A stretch of DNA of 64,000 nucleotides from Tessaracoccus sp. MC1865 (GTDB taxonomy: Bacteria > Actinomycetota > Actinomycetes > Propionibacteriales > Propionibacteriaceae), in NCBI RefSeq assembly GCF_017815535.1, contig NZ_CP072596.1, positions 1,488,001 to 1,552,000 on the forward strand. The letters run 5' to 3'. Each line of letters opens with the position of its first letter. Position 1 is the stretch's first letter. A program made the translations under genes and the position numbers. Of the stretch, positions 52,785 to 61,781 are shown one piece after another. The notes under the pieces are model-generated. The model did no database searches, had not been told where the DNA came from, and worked only from the letters and a program-made list of their open reading frames with translations.

Positions 52785-55334
52785 ATGCCGAAACTCACCG
52801 ACCCTGTAGCCGGTGACGCCGACTCCCTCTACGAGCACTTCACGGCCTGGGCCGAGAGCCAGTCCATCTCGCTGTATCCGCATCAGGAGGAATCGGCGAT
52901 CGAGTTGTTCTCCGGCAACAACCTCATCCTCGCCACCCCCACCGGTTCGGGGAAATCACTGGTGGCGATCGCGGCGCACTTCGCTGCGCTGAACACCGAC
53001 AGGGTGAGCTTCTACACCGCGCCCATCAAGGCGCTGGTGAGCGAGAAGTTCTTCGCCCTGTGCCAGGTGTTCGGAGCAGACAACGTGGGCATGGTCACCG
53101 GCGACGCGTCCGTCAACGCCGACGCCCCCATCATCTGCTGCACGGCCGAGGTGTTGGCCAACATCGCGCTGCGTGAGGGCAGGAACGCCGACGTCGGCCT
53201 GGTCATCGCAGACGAGTTCCACTTCTACTCGGAGCCGGACCGCGGATGGGCCTGGCAGGTGCCGCTGCTGGAGCTGCCGCAGGCGCAGTTCCTGCTGATG
53301 AGCGCCACGCTGGGCGACGTGGACCGGCTCATGGAGCAACTCTCCGAGCGGTCCGGTCGCAGCACCAGCATCATCGATGATGCAGAGCGCCCCGTCCCCC
53401 TCATCTTCGAATGGTCGCTGACGCCCATGCAGGAGAAGGTCACAGACCTGGTGCACGAGCAGAAGGCGCCCGTGTACATCGTCCACTTCACACAGGCGGA
53501 TGCGCTGGAACGGGCCCAGGGCCTGCTCAGCCTCAACTTCATCACCAAGCACGACGCGGAACGCATCCAGGAGGAGATCGGCGCCTTCCGGTTCGGGCCC
53601 GGCTTCGGGAAGATCCTGTCCGGGCTGGTCAGGCGCGGGATCGGAGTGCACCACGCCGGCATGCTGCCCAAGTACCGCCGCCTCGTGGAGCAACTGGCCC
53701 AGACCGGCCTGCTCAAGGTCATCTGCGGCACCGACACCCTCGGCGTGGGCATCAACGTGCCCATCCGCACCGTCCTGTTCACCGGGTTGAGCAAATACGA
53801 CGGCAACCGCGTCCGCAGGCTGCGCTCACGCGAATTCCACCAGATCGCGGGGCGCGCGGGCCGGGCCGGTTTCGACACCGTTGGGTTCGTCGTCGTCCAG
53901 GCGCCCGAGCACGTCATCGAGAACGAGCGCGCGCTCGCCAAGGCGGGCGACGACGAGAAGAAGCGGCGCAAGGTCGTGCGCCGCAAGCCGCCCGAGGGTT
54001 TCGTCGGCTGGAACGACGAGGTCTACGAGAAGATCATCGTGGCGGAGCCGGAGAACCTCGTCTCCCGCATGCAGGTCACCCATTCGACCATCCTCAACAT
54101 CGCACAGCGACCGGGCAACGGGTACGAGGCGATGGTGCACCTCATCGAGTCCAGCCATGAGGGGCGCGAGCGCAAGAAGGCCCTCCGCCGTCGTGCCCTG
54201 GTGCTGACGAAGGGCCTGCTGAACTCCGGGGTGCTCGTCAAGCGCGCCGAGCCAGACGCGACGGGTAGTTGGTGCGAGCTGGGGGAGGGAGTCAGCGAGA
54301 ACTTCGCGCTGAACCAGCCGCTGGCACCGTTCGCCGTCGCCTCGCTGGAACTCCTCGACCCGGATTCCCCCACCTACCACCTGGATGTCGTCTCCGTGAT
54401 GGAGGCGGTCTTGGAGGACCCGTTCCACGTACTGCTCGGGCAGCAGCACGTCGCCCGCGGCGAGGCCATCGCGCAGATGAAGGCCGACGGCATCGAGTAC
54501 GACCAGCGCATGGAACTCCTGGAGGAGGTGACCTGGCCCAAGCCGCTGGCCGAACTCCTGGAGGCCGCCTTCGAGCTGTACGCCGGCGCCCACCCCTGGG
54601 TCGACCCGACGGGGCTTTCGCCCAAGTCCGTGGTGCGTGACATGTGGGAGCGGGCGATGAACTTCACCCAGCTCATCTCCGTGTACAAGCTGCAGCGCAG
54701 CGAGGGCACGGTACTGCGCTACCTCACGGATGCCTACCGGATCCTCCGCCACACCGTGCCTGACGAGTACCGCACCGAGCAGTTCGACGACCTCGTCGAG
54801 TGGCTGGGGGAGACGGTGCGCCAGACGGACTCGTCCCTGCTCGACGAATGGGAATCCCTCACGGACCCCGACAAGGTGGCCGCCGCGGCCGCCCTGGCCG
54901 CCCAGGGTGCGCCGCCGCCCCCGCCCCGTCCGGTGACGGGCAACGAGCGCGCGTTCACCGCGATGATCCGCACGGCGATGTTCCGGCGGGTCGAGTTGGT
55001 CGCCGCAGACAACTGGGAGGGGCTGGGCAGCCTCGACGAGTCCGCCGCCGCACTGACGGAGCCCCCCATGCCGGTCCTGATGAGCCGCGACGACTGGGAC
55101 GAGGCCCTCGCCCTCTACTGGGACGACTACGACGACGTGCTGCTCGACGGCGACGCCCGCGGGCCGGACCTCTTCCGGCTGGAGAAGGGCAAGGACGTCT
55201 GGAAGGTGACCCAGGTCATCCATGACCCCGACGGCAACCACGACTGGCGTATCGCTGCCGAGGTGGATCTGGCCGCCAGCGACGCCGTCGGGGTCGCGGT
55301 TGTCCGCACCACGGAATTCGCGCGGTTCGGCTGA
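52785..55334 (+). CDS. DEAD/DEAH helicase of the Ski2-like DUF3516 family
   Basis: An 849-residue helicase. Motif I is ATPTGSGKSLVAI (about 46-58), motif II is VIADEFHFYSEP (DEFH), motif III is LMSATL and motif VI is FHQIAGRAGRAGFD. A DUF3516 C-terminal domain of about 350 residues ends VVRTTEFARFG. These actinobacterial proteins are probably RNA helicases, by similarity to Ski2/HelY, and none has an established role that I know of. A TAGGTT -10 (52772-52777) lies seven bases before ATG 52785, so the message is probably leaderless. Confidence 0.9.
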   Translation: MPKLTDPVAGDADSLYEHFTAWAESQSISLYPHQEESAIELFSGNNLILATPTGSGKSLVAIAAHFAALNTDRVSFYTAPIKALVSEKFFALCQVFGADNVGMVTGDASVNADAPIICCTAEVLANIALREGRNADVGLVIADEFHFYSEPDRGWAWQVPLLELPQAQFLLMSATLGDVDRLMEQLSERSGRSTSIIDDAERPVPLIFEWSLTPMQEKVTDLVHEQKAPVYIVHFTQADALERAQGLLSLNFITKHDAERIQEEIGAFRFGPGFGKILSGLVRRGIGVHHAGMLPKYRRLVEQLAQTGLLKVICGTDTLGVGINVPIRTVLFTGLSKYDGNRVRRLRSREFHQIAGRAGRAGFDTVGFVVVQAPEHVIENERALAKAGDDEKKRRKVVRRKPPEGFVGWNDEVYEKIIVAEPENLVSRMQVTHSTILNIAQRPGNGYEAMVHLIESSHEGRERKKALRRRALVLTKGLLNSGVLVKRAEPDATGSWCELGEGVSENFALNQPLAPFAVASLELLDPDSPTYHLDVVSVMEAVLEDPFHVLLGQQHVARGEAIAQMKADGIEYDQRMELLEEVTWPKPLAELLEAAFELYAGAHPWVDPTGLSPKSVVRDMWERAMNFTQLISVYKLQRSEGTVLRYLTDAYRILRHTVPDEYRTEQFDDLVEWLGETVRQTDSSLLDEWESLTDPDKVAAAAALAAQGAPPPPPRPVTGNERAFTAMIRTAMFRRVELVAADNWEGLGSLDESAAALTEPPMPVLMSRDDWDEALALYWDDYDDVLLDGDARGPDLFRLEKGKDVWKVTQVIHDPDGNHDWRIAAEVDLAASDAVGVAVVRTTEFARFG

Positions 55335-55374
55335 GCGAAGAGGGCTAGGCTCAGCGTCGGGACAAGGAGTGCCG

Positions 55375-56337
55375 ATGAATGACCAACGACGCGGTGTGAC
55401 GCTGCGCTTCCTGGCGGAGCCGTTCGACGCCAACGTGCGCGGCGCGATGGACGCCGGCAAGGTACTCGAATGGATCGACAAGGCTGGCTATGCCGCGGCC
55501 GTCGGGTGGGCGGGCACCTTCGCCGTCACCGGCTACGTCGGCAACACCCACTTCGTGAAGCCCATCCGCGTGGGCGACCTCGTCGTCGTGCAGGCGCGCG
55601 TGGTCTACACCGGCACCACGTCGATGCAGATCGTGTGCACCGTCACCAGCGGCGACCCCCGCTCGGCGGAACGGGTGCTCAACACCCAGTGCATCCTGCA
55701 GTTCGTGGCCATGGAGGATGACAAGCCGGTGCCCGTGCCGAAGTTCTTCCCGCAGGACGACTGGGAACTCGAGCAGCACGCCCGCGCCGTCGAACTCAAT
55801 GCGGCACGCCGGGCCATCGAGGCCGACATGCGTGCCCAGATCTACAGCGACGAGACCGAGGTCTGCCGCGAGACGCTGCGCTTCCTGGCCGCACCCACGG
55901 ACGTGAACTGGGGCGGCAAGGTGCACGGCGGCTACGTGATGGCCTGGATCGACACCGCGGCCCGCGTCGTGGCGGAGCGCTGGCACGCCGGCCCGGTGGC
56001 GTCGGTGTACGCCGGCGGCGTCCGGTTCTACCGGCCGATGTTCATCGGCGACCTCGTGGAGGTAGATGCCAGGCTCATCCACACCGGCAACACCAGCATG
56101 CACGTGTCGATCTCCGTGCGGTCCGGCGACCCCCGCACCCGCGAGCTGCGCGAGACCACACACTGCACGTTCGTCTACTGCGGCGTCGACGCGGAGGGCC
56201 GCAAACGGCCCGTCCCGTCCTGGGATCCGAAGCTGCTCGGCGACATCGCGCTGGACGAGCATGCCAAGAAGGTCATCGAGCTGCGCCGACAGCTGCTCCG
56301 CCCGCTCCCGAGAGAGTTCCCCCCGGACTTCGAGTGA
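55375..56337 (+). CDS. Acyl-CoA thioesterase with tandem hotdog domains
   Basis: A 320-residue protein with two repeats of a hotdog fold. The first carries VRGAMDAGKVLEWIDKAGYAAA and the second WGGKVHGGYVMAWIDTAARVVA, each containing the conserved acid in WID. Each continues with a VKPIRVGDLV / YRPMFIGDLVEV strand and a TGTTSM / TGNTSM loop. This matches BACH/YciA-type acyl-CoA hydrolases. The chain length is unknown. ATG 55375 has AAGGAG five bases upstream, and TAGGCT (55346-55351) is a likely -10. It converges with uppS 3 bp away. Confidence 0.9.
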   Translation: MNDQRRGVTLRFLAEPFDANVRGAMDAGKVLEWIDKAGYAAAVGWAGTFAVTGYVGNTHFVKPIRVGDLVVVQARVVYTGTTSMQIVCTVTSGDPRSAERVLNTQCILQFVAMEDDKPVPVPKFFPQDDWELEQHARAVELNAARRAIEADMRAQIYSDETEVCRETLRFLAAPTDVNWGGKVHGGYVMAWIDTAARVVAERWHAGPVASVYAGGVRFYRPMFIGDLVEVDARLIHTGNTSMHVSISVRSGDPRTRELRETTHCTFVYCGVDAEGRKRPVPSWDPKLLGDIALDEHAKKVIELRRQLLRPLPREFPPDFE

Positions 56338-56340
56338 GGC

Positions 56341-57105
56341 TCAGGCGCTGCCGAACCGCCGGTCGCGTGAGACGTACTGCTCGACGGCGGCCCAGAGGTC
56401 GCGGCGGCTGAAATCCGGCCAGAGGCGATCCAGGAAGATGAACTCGGCGTAGGCCGACTGCCACAACAGGAAGTTCGAGATCCGCTGCTCTCCGGAGGAG
56501 CGCAGGAACAGGTCGACGTCCGGGATCTCCGGCTCGTCCAGGAACTTCTGGAACCGGTCTTCGGTGAGCCTGTCGGGGTCGAGCTTCCCGTCACGGGCCA
56601 GCCGCGCAATCTCGCGGGCGGCGTCGACGATCTCGGCCCGGCCACCGTAGTTGACGCAGAACTGGAGCGTCAGCGTCGTATTGTGCCGGCTCATCTCCTC
56701 GGCCACCTCAAGTTCCTTGATGACTGATCCCCACAGCCGGGGGCGCCGCCCTGCCCAGCGGATGCGCACCCCCAACTCGTTCAACTCGTCTCGACGACGG
56801 TGGATGACGTCGCGGTTGAACCCCATCAGGTAGCGCACCTCGTCGGGGGAGCGCTTCCAGTTCTCTGTGGAGAACGCGTAGGCCGACAGGTACGGGATGC
56901 CGATCTCGATGGCGCCGTGGATCACGTCCAGCAGCGACGCCTCGCCCATCGCGTGGCCCTCGGTGCGTTTCAGCCCGCGCTGCTTCGCCCAGCGGCCGTT
57001 GCCGTCCATCACGATCGCGACGTGGCGGGGGAGGGCCTGCTTCGGCAGCTGTGGTGGGGTGGCCCCGCTGGGATGCGGGGTGGGGCGACGGCGGGGCTCG
57101 GGCAC
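56341..57105 (-). CDS. uppS: Undecaprenyl/polyprenyl diphosphate synthase (cis-prenyltransferase)
   Basis: A 254-residue UPP-synthase family protein. The substrate-binding block [15 protein letters not shown], then [14 protein letters not shown] and [17 protein letters not shown], are diagnostic. The N-terminal extension with [20 protein letters not shown] is typical of the actinobacterial long form. It makes the lipid carrier for peptidoglycan. The GTG start at 57105 lies six bases from a TAGTCT -10 (complement of 57112-57117). It is divergent from recO. Confidence 0.95.
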   Translation of the reverse strand: MPEPRRRPTPHPSGATPPQLPKQALPRHVAIVMDGNGRWAKQRGLKRTEGHAMGEASLLDVIHGAIEIGIPYLSAYAFSTENWKRSPDEVRYLMGFNRDVIHRRRDELNELGVRIRWAGRRPRLWGSVIKELEVAEEMSRHNTTLTLQFCVNYGGRAEIVDAAREIARLARDGKLDPDRLTEDRFQKFLDEPEIPDVDLFLRSSGEQRISNFLLWQSAYAEFIFLDRLWPDFSRRDLWAAVEQYVSRDRRFGSA

Positions 57106-57135
57106 GGCACGAGACTACCGGCCTATCATCGTGGT
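57106..57135. promoter_or_regulatory. Back-to-back promoters of uppS and recO
   Basis: TAGTCT on the minus strand (complement of 57112-57117) and TATCAT on the plus strand (57124-57129) each lie six bases from their start codon. The two -10 elements are 6 bp apart, so both genes cannot be initiated at once. Confidence 0.6.
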
Positions 57136-57858
57136 GTGCCCACCTACCGTGACGAAGCAGTGGTGCTGCGGACCCACCAGCTTGGTGAGGCCGACCGCAT
57201 CATCACGTTCCTCACGCGCCGCAACGGCAAGATCCGGGCGGTGGCCAAGGGCATCCGGAAGACGTCGAGCCGATTCGGAGGCCGGTTGGAGCCCTACTGC
57301 CAGGTGGACATCCAGTTCGCGGAGGGCCGCGGCTCGCTGGAGGTGGTGACCCAGGTCGAGGCGATGCACGTCAGCAGGCTCGCCGCTGACTACTCGCGCT
57401 TCACGGCGGCCGAGGTCCTTGTCGAGACCGCTGACCGGCTCGTGTCCGAAGAGGGTAGCCCAGCCGTCCAGCAGTACCGGCTGCTGGCCGGTGCCCTGAG
57501 GGCGCTGGAGGACCCCCAGCGGCCGTATCCCCTGGTGGTGGACTCCTATCTGCTCCGGTCCCTCGCGGTGGCCGGTTACGCCGTCTCGACGGTGCGGTGC
57601 GCCGGCTGCGACAACGCCGAGGTGCGCTGGTTCTCGCCCCAGAGCGGCGGGGCCGTGTGCACCGCGTGCCGGACATCCGGCTCAGCCCCCTTGGAGGCGC
57701 AGGCGGCCGTCCACCTGGGTGCGCTGCTCGCGGGCGACTGGGCCACGGCCACCGCCACGGACGTGGGCACCGCCAAGAGTGTGGACGGCATGGTGGTCGC
57801 GTACGCCACGTGGCACCTCGACCGGGCGCTCAGATCGTTGCCGTATTTCGAACGGTAG
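57136..57858 (+). CDS. recO: DNA repair protein RecO
   Basis: A 240-residue protein. The OB-fold N-terminus reads YRDEAVVLRTHQLGEADRI, with KGIRKTSSRFGGRLEP. The C-terminal zinc finger has CAGC and CTAC pairs (RCAGCDNAEV, AVCTACRTSG). RecO loads RecA onto SSB-coated DNA in recombinational repair. GTG 57136 lies six bases after TATCAT, so the message is probably leaderless. A HAD phosphatase gene follows. Confidence 0.94.
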   Translation: MPTYRDEAVVLRTHQLGEADRIITFLTRRNGKIRAVAKGIRKTSSRFGGRLEPYCQVDIQFAEGRGSLEVVTQVEAMHVSRLAADYSRFTAAEVLVETADRLVSEEGSPAVQQYRLLAGALRALEDPQRPYPLVVDSYLLRSLAVAGYAVSTVRCAGCDNAEVRWFSPQSGGAVCTACRTSGSAPLEAQAAVHLGALLAGDWATATATDVGTAKSVDGMVVAYATWHLDRALRSLPYFER

Positions 57859-57868
57859 GGTCTGGGCC

Positions 57869-58690
57869 ATGGCACGACTCTTGGCGACAGACGTCGACGG
57901 CACGCTGATCACGACGGCGCACCAGATCTCCGAGCGGACCCGCGACGCTTTCCGCGCGGCCAAGGACGCCGGCATCGAGGTGATCGCGATCTCGGGACGA
58001 CAGCCCTACTCCATCGCTGCCATCGTCCACGGCACCGCTCTCGACGGTGACGCAATCGGCTCCAACGGCGCGGTGGCGATGAACCTCAACTCACGCGAGG
58101 TGCACTTCGCGCAGACGATGGAGCTCACGGCCCAGCGGGAGATCGCCGACCGGCTGCTGGAGCTGTTCCCCGGCATCAAGCTGGTATCAGTCCGTTCGGC
58201 CGGTGACTCGTACATGGCCGAAGATGGCTACACGGGGCTTCAGGATCACGGCGCCTGGGAGACGCGGTGGCCGGTTCGCCACTGGTACGGCCCGCGCGAG
58301 GAGGTGCTCGCCGAGGCTTCACTCAAGCTGGTGGTGCGCGACGACGCGATCATGCCCGACGACCTGCTCGCGGCCGCGCGTGCCCTCGGGGTCCCCGGCT
58401 GCCACCCGACCACCTCCGGCGCGCCCTTCCTGGAGGTGGGACCAGCCGGCGTGACGAAGGCCAGCGCGCTGGAACGCTACTGCGCGGCGCGCGGGATCGA
58501 CCGCAGCGACGTCGTCGTCTTCGGCGACAACATCAACGACCTGGAAATGTTGCGCTGGGCCGGGTTGGGGGTGGCCATGGCCAACGGCGAGCCCGAGGCC
58601 CGCGCCGCGGCAGACCACGTGACACTGAGCAACGACGACGACGGGGTCGCCGTCGTGATCGAGGAGATCCTCGCCTCCGCCGGGGGCTAG
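57869..58690 (+). CDS. HAD-superfamily phosphatase, Cof type
   Basis: A 273-residue hydrolase. The HAD motif I is LLATDVDGTL with nucleophile D8 and acid D10. A cap domain follows, and motif IV is VVFGDNINDLEMLRWAG. The C2-type cap (YTGLQDHGAW and PDDLLAAARALG) places it in the Cof subfamily, which dephosphorylates sugar phosphates, FMN or pyridoxal phosphate. The substrate is unknown. TAGGGT (57856-57861) lies seven bases before the ATG. Its stop overlaps the stop of the convergent zur gene by 4 nt. Confidence 0.88.
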   Translation: MARLLATDVDGTLITTAHQISERTRDAFRAAKDAGIEVIAISGRQPYSIAAIVHGTALDGDAIGSNGAVAMNLNSREVHFAQTMELTAQREIADRLLELFPGIKLVSVRSAGDSYMAEDGYTGLQDHGAWETRWPVRHWYGPREEVLAEASLKLVVRDDAIMPDDLLAAARALGVPGCHPTTSGAPFLEVGPAGVTKASALERYCAARGIDRSDVVVFGDNINDLEMLRWAGLGVAMANGEPEARAAADHVTLSNDDDGVAVVIEEILASAGG

Positions 58691-59091
58691 GAACAGTCTC
58701 GGCAGAGGCCGAAGATCTCCAGTTCATGCCCGGCGTCGGTGAAGCCGTGCTTGCGCGCCATCAGCGCCGCCCACTCCTCCACCTCATCTGCCTGGATCTC
58801 CACCGAGTGGCCGCAGGAGCGGCACACCAGGTGGTGGTGGTGCCCGGAGGAACAGGCTCGGTAGGCCAGTTCGCCCTCCGGGGTGCGCAGCACGTCCACC
58901 TCGTCGGAGTCCGCCATCGACTGCAGCGCCCGGTACACGGTGGCCAGACCCACCTTGGCGCCGTCGTCGCGGAGGAGGTCGTGCACCTGTTGAGCGGTCC
59001 GGAACTCCTCGACACGCTCCATGAGGTCGCGCACCGCGGCGCGCTGCCAGGTCTGGCGGGTGCCGGCGCGGGGGGTGTCAGTGCTCGTCAT
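58687..59091 (-). CDS. zur: Zinc uptake regulator (Fur family)
   Basis: A 134-residue regulator. The winged helix includes FRTAQQVHDLLRDDGAKVGLATVYRAL. The regulatory part has HHHHLVCRSCG (C90, C93) and GLCRDC (C130, C133), the structural zinc cysteines. It ends the znu operon, so it is very probably Zur. The chosen start at 59091 overlaps the znuB 3' end by 14 nt; a longer in-frame start at 59151 would lie within the znuB tail. Confidence 0.9.
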   Translation of the reverse strand: MTSTDTPRAGTRQTWQRAAVRDLMERVEEFRTAQQVHDLLRDDGAKVGLATVYRALQSMADSDEVDVLRTPEGELAYRACSSGHHHHLVCRSCGHSVEIQADEVEEWAALMARKHGFTDAGHELEIFGLCRDCS

Positions 59092-60064
59092 AGTGGTCTC
59101 CGTGGCGGGCGTGGCGGTGGCCGTCGTGGACGAAGTCAAGGTGGTCGCCATGCTGGATCACCTGGACGCCCGGCTGGCGGGCATGGCGGTCGTCGTGGTT
59201 CTCGGCCCTCTCGTGCGGGTGCTGGCCGTGGTCCTCGACGTAGGGGATGAAGCGGTTGGACCTCTTGAGCTTCCCACCCACGAGCCAGGACACCCCCAGC
59301 AGCGCGATCGAGGTCACGACGATGGTGGCGCCGGTGGCGGTGTCCAGGTAGAACGAACCGATGGTGCCACCCACCGCTGCCAGCGCTCCGATGCCCATCG
59401 CCCCGAAGAAGGAGGCCGTGAATCCCACGAACGACTGCTGGGCCGTGGCCACCGGGATGACCATCAGGGCGCTGATGAGGAGGAGCCCGACGGTGCGCAT
59501 CGACACCGTCACCGTGACGGCGGCGAGGACCACGACGAGCAGGTTGAGCCACTTCACCCTGATGCCGAGCACCTGGGCGTAGTTCTCGTCAACCGACACG
59601 GCGAACAGCCGGGGGGCCAGCGTGATGGTGATGCCGAGGATCAGCACCGCGAGCGCGATGATGACGTAGATCTCCGTCTGGCTGACGGACGTGAGCGAGC
59701 CGAAGAGGAACCCCGAGAGGCCGGCGGCGCCCTGACCGGCGATGCCGGCCATCAGCACACCGGAGGCGAGGCCGCCGTAGAACAGGATGGCCAGCGCCAG
59801 GTCACCCGACGCCTTGCCGTGCTGGCGTAGCAGTTCGACGACGATCGCACCGATGACGCAGGTGACCACGGCGATGGGCAGGGGAGCGCTCCCGGTCATG
59901 AGCGCGAGGCCCACGCCCATGATCGCGACGTGGCCGAGCCCGTCGCCCAGCAGGCTCATCTTGCGCTGCACGATGAAGGTGCCGATCGCGGGCGCGATGA
60001 GTCCGCTCAGCATGGCGGCGACGAGCGCGCGCTGCATGAATGGCAGTGAGAGGATGTCGATCAT
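59078..60064 (-). CDS. znuB: Zinc ABC importer permease with His-rich C-terminal tail
   Basis: A 328-residue protein with about eight helices. Family patterns are LPFMQRALVAAMLSGLIAPAIG, SLLGDGLGHVAIMGVG and LGIRVKWLNLLVVVLAAVTVT. The last 55 residues, after the final helix, contain 13 histidines plus many acidic residues (for example HPHERAENHDDRHARQ and VHDGHRHARHGDHYDEH). ZnuB proteins usually lack such a tail. The tail would be cytoplasmic and could bind zinc. The 3' end overlaps zur, so tail and repressor start share bases. Confidence 0.9.
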   Translation of the reverse strand: MIDILSLPFMQRALVAAMLSGLIAPAIGTFIVQRKMSLLGDGLGHVAIMGVGLALMTGSAPLPIAVVTCVIGAIVVELLRQHGKASGDLALAILFYGGLASGVLMAGIAGQGAAGLSGFLFGSLTSVSQTEIYVIIALAVLILGITITLAPRLFAVSVDENYAQVLGIRVKWLNLLVVVLAAVTVTVSMRTVGLLLISALMVIPVATAQQSFVGFTASFFGAMGIGALAAVGGTIGSFYLDTATGATIVVTSIALLGVSWLVGGKLKRSNRFIPYVEDHGQHPHERAENHDDRHARQPGVQVIQHGDHLDFVHDGHRHARHGDHYDEH

Positions 60065-60813
60065 GCGAGCACTCCTGACATGGGGTCCTCGACGCCGAAC
60101 ACGGAGGCAAGCGCCAGGTCTGGCGCGCATTCAGCCGCCGACGGGTGTTCGTCGTCCACGACGCGGCCGTCGCAGAGCGTCACGGAGCGGCTGAGGATGG
60201 GCTCCATGTAGCCACGCTCGTGCAGGACCACCAGGAGTGCGAGGCCGTCCTCGCGCAGCCGGCCCAGCAGCGCTGCCATGCCGGACTGGCTGTGCAGATC
60301 CACGCCGGCGAGGGGTTCGTCCATGACCAGCAGATCGGGGTGGGAGGAAAGGGCGCGCGCGATCAGCACCCGCTGCTTCTGGCCGCCGGACAGAGACCCG
60401 AACGGCCAGTGCATCCGCTCCTGCAGACCCACGAGTTCGAGGGCCTCGTCGAGCGCCACCTTGTCCTTGCGCGTCAACCACTGGAACGGCCTGCGGTGCG
60501 CCAAGCGGCCGGAGGACGCGATCTCTCGGACCGTGGCATTGGCCACTGTGATGGCGGAGTGCTGCGGCACGTAGCCGACGCGCCACCAGTCGCGGAAACC
60601 GGGGAGGTGCTCGCCGAAGAGTTCGACGGAGCCTTCCTGGTAGGGGACCAGGCCCAGCAGGGTCTTGACCAGGGTGGATTTGCCGGAGCCGTTGCCGCCG
60701 AGGAGCGCGACAGCCTCGCCGCTGTCCACGTGGATGTTCACGTCCCTCAGGATGGGCATGCCGCCCATCGAGACGAAGAGCCCCCGTGCGTCGAGAGGGT
60801 CAGTTGCAGTCAT
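60061..60813 (-). CDS. znuC: Zinc ABC importer ATPase
   Basis: A 250-residue ATPase. Walker A is LLGGNGSGKSTL, the signature is SLSGGQKQRVLIARALS and Walker B is LLVMDEPLAGVD, followed by VLHERGY as the H-loop. ATG 60813 has GAGGAG about five bases upstream and is preferred over the GTG at 60819. It overlaps znuA by 14 nt and znuB by 4 nt. It powers Zn2+ uptake via ZnuA and ZnuB. Confidence 0.93.
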   Translation of the reverse strand: MTATDPLDARGLFVSMGGMPILRDVNIHVDSGEAVALLGGNGSGKSTLVKTLLGLVPYQEGSVELFGEHLPGFRDWWRVGYVPQHSAITVANATVREIASSGRLAHRRPFQWLTRKDKVALDEALELVGLQERMHWPFGSLSGGQKQRVLIARALSSHPDLLVMDEPLAGVDLHSQSGMAALLGRLREDGLALLVVLHERGYMEPILSRSVTLCDGRVVDDEHPSAAECAPDLALASVFGVEDPMSGVLA

Positions 60814-61729
60814 TGGCACTCCTCAGCGCCTCCAGATTGGCGCGCATGATGGAAGGGTAGTCGTCGCCCGGTGATTCTTCAGTGACGCCTTCGAGGGGAT
60901 CCAGCACGGCGGTCTTCAACCCGAGGTCGCCGGAGATCGACTTCGCCATGGCATCCGAGGTGAGGGTCTCGAAGAAGATGGTGGTCACGCCGTGCCGCTT
61001 CGCCTCCTCGTGGACCTCCGCGATCCGTGCGGGGGAGGGCTCGCCGTCGGGGTTGATGCCGGAGATGCCGATCTCCTCGAGGTCGTAGCGTTCGGCCAGG
61101 TAGTTGAACGCCGCGTGGGTGGTGATGAATTCACGGCGCACGCACTCACTCAGGCCTGTCGTGTACTCCTCGTCGAGGGCGTTCAGTTCTTCGACGGTGG
61201 ACGTTGCGTTGGCCCGATAGGTGTCGGCCTGTTCGGGGGATGCTTCGGCGAGGCGCTCGGCGATGGCCTCGACGACGGTGCCCATCCGCTCGGGATCGAG
61301 CCAGAAGTGGGGGTCGAGGTCGGTGTGCTCCTCCTGGGCCTCATCGTGGCCATGGGCTTCGGCGATGGGGGCCAGTTCGATCACGTCGGCCACGTTGAGG
61401 GCCCGTTCGCTCCCTGTCTGCGCGACGGCGGTGTCGACCTCGGGCTGGAATCCCTCGAGGTACACCACGACGTCGGATTCGGTCAGGGAGGCGATCTGGC
61501 GCGGCGTGAGTTCGAGGCCGTGGGCCTCGCCGCCCGGCTTGGTGAGCACCTCGACGGTGCCTTCGGCCTCGCCCAGCACCTGCTCCGTCGCCCACTGCAA
61601 CGGGTAGAACGCGGCGATCACCGTGGGGCCCTCACCCCCGGTGCCTCCGGAGGAAGGGGAACCGCAGGCGGTGAGGACGAGGGTGGTGGCTGCGGCGACA
61701 GCCAGGGAGGCGCGGAGCTTCACGTTCAT
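60800..61729 (-). CDS. znuA: Zinc-binding lipoprotein ZnuA
   Basis: A 309-residue metal-binding protein. The lipoprotein signal ends LTAC (Cys22). A short His/acid loop, AHGHDEAQEEHTD, is the zinc-collecting loop. LDPHFWLDP contains a ligand histidine, and TTHAAFNYLAERY and GINPDGEPSPARI are family patterns. It captures Zn2+ outside the membrane for ZnuBC. ATG 61729 is seven bases from a -10 GATAAT and is leaderless; the Zur box abuts it. Confidence 0.94.
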   Translation of the reverse strand: MNVKLRASLAVAAATTLVLTACGSPSSGGTGGEGPTVIAAFYPLQWATEQVLGEAEGTVEVLTKPGGEAHGLELTPRQIASLTESDVVVYLEGFQPEVDTAVAQTGSERALNVADVIELAPIAEAHGHDEAQEEHTDLDPHFWLDPERMGTVVEAIAERLAEASPEQADTYRANATSTVEELNALDEEYTTGLSECVRREFITTHAAFNYLAERYDLEEIGISGINPDGEPSPARIAEVHEEAKRHGVTTIFFETLTSDAMAKSISGDLGLKTAVLDPLEGVTEESPGDDYPSIMRANLEALRSANDCN

Positions 61730-61765
61730 GAGAACCATTATCAACAGCGCTGGGCGGTGAGTCAA
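61729..61765 (-). promoter_or_regulatory. znuA promoter with overlapping Zur box
   Basis: On the minus strand TTGACT (complement of 61760-61765), a 17-bp spacer and GATAAT (complement of 61737-61742) form a near-consensus promoter with start at A of ATG 61729. The sequence 61729-61743 reads, on the minus strand, TGATAATGGTTCTCA, a match to the Zur palindrome TGAnAAnnnTTnTCA. It covers the -10 and +1, so Zur-Zn would block initiation. Confidence 0.85.
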
Positions 61766-61781
61766 ACGGTACGGTGGCACC

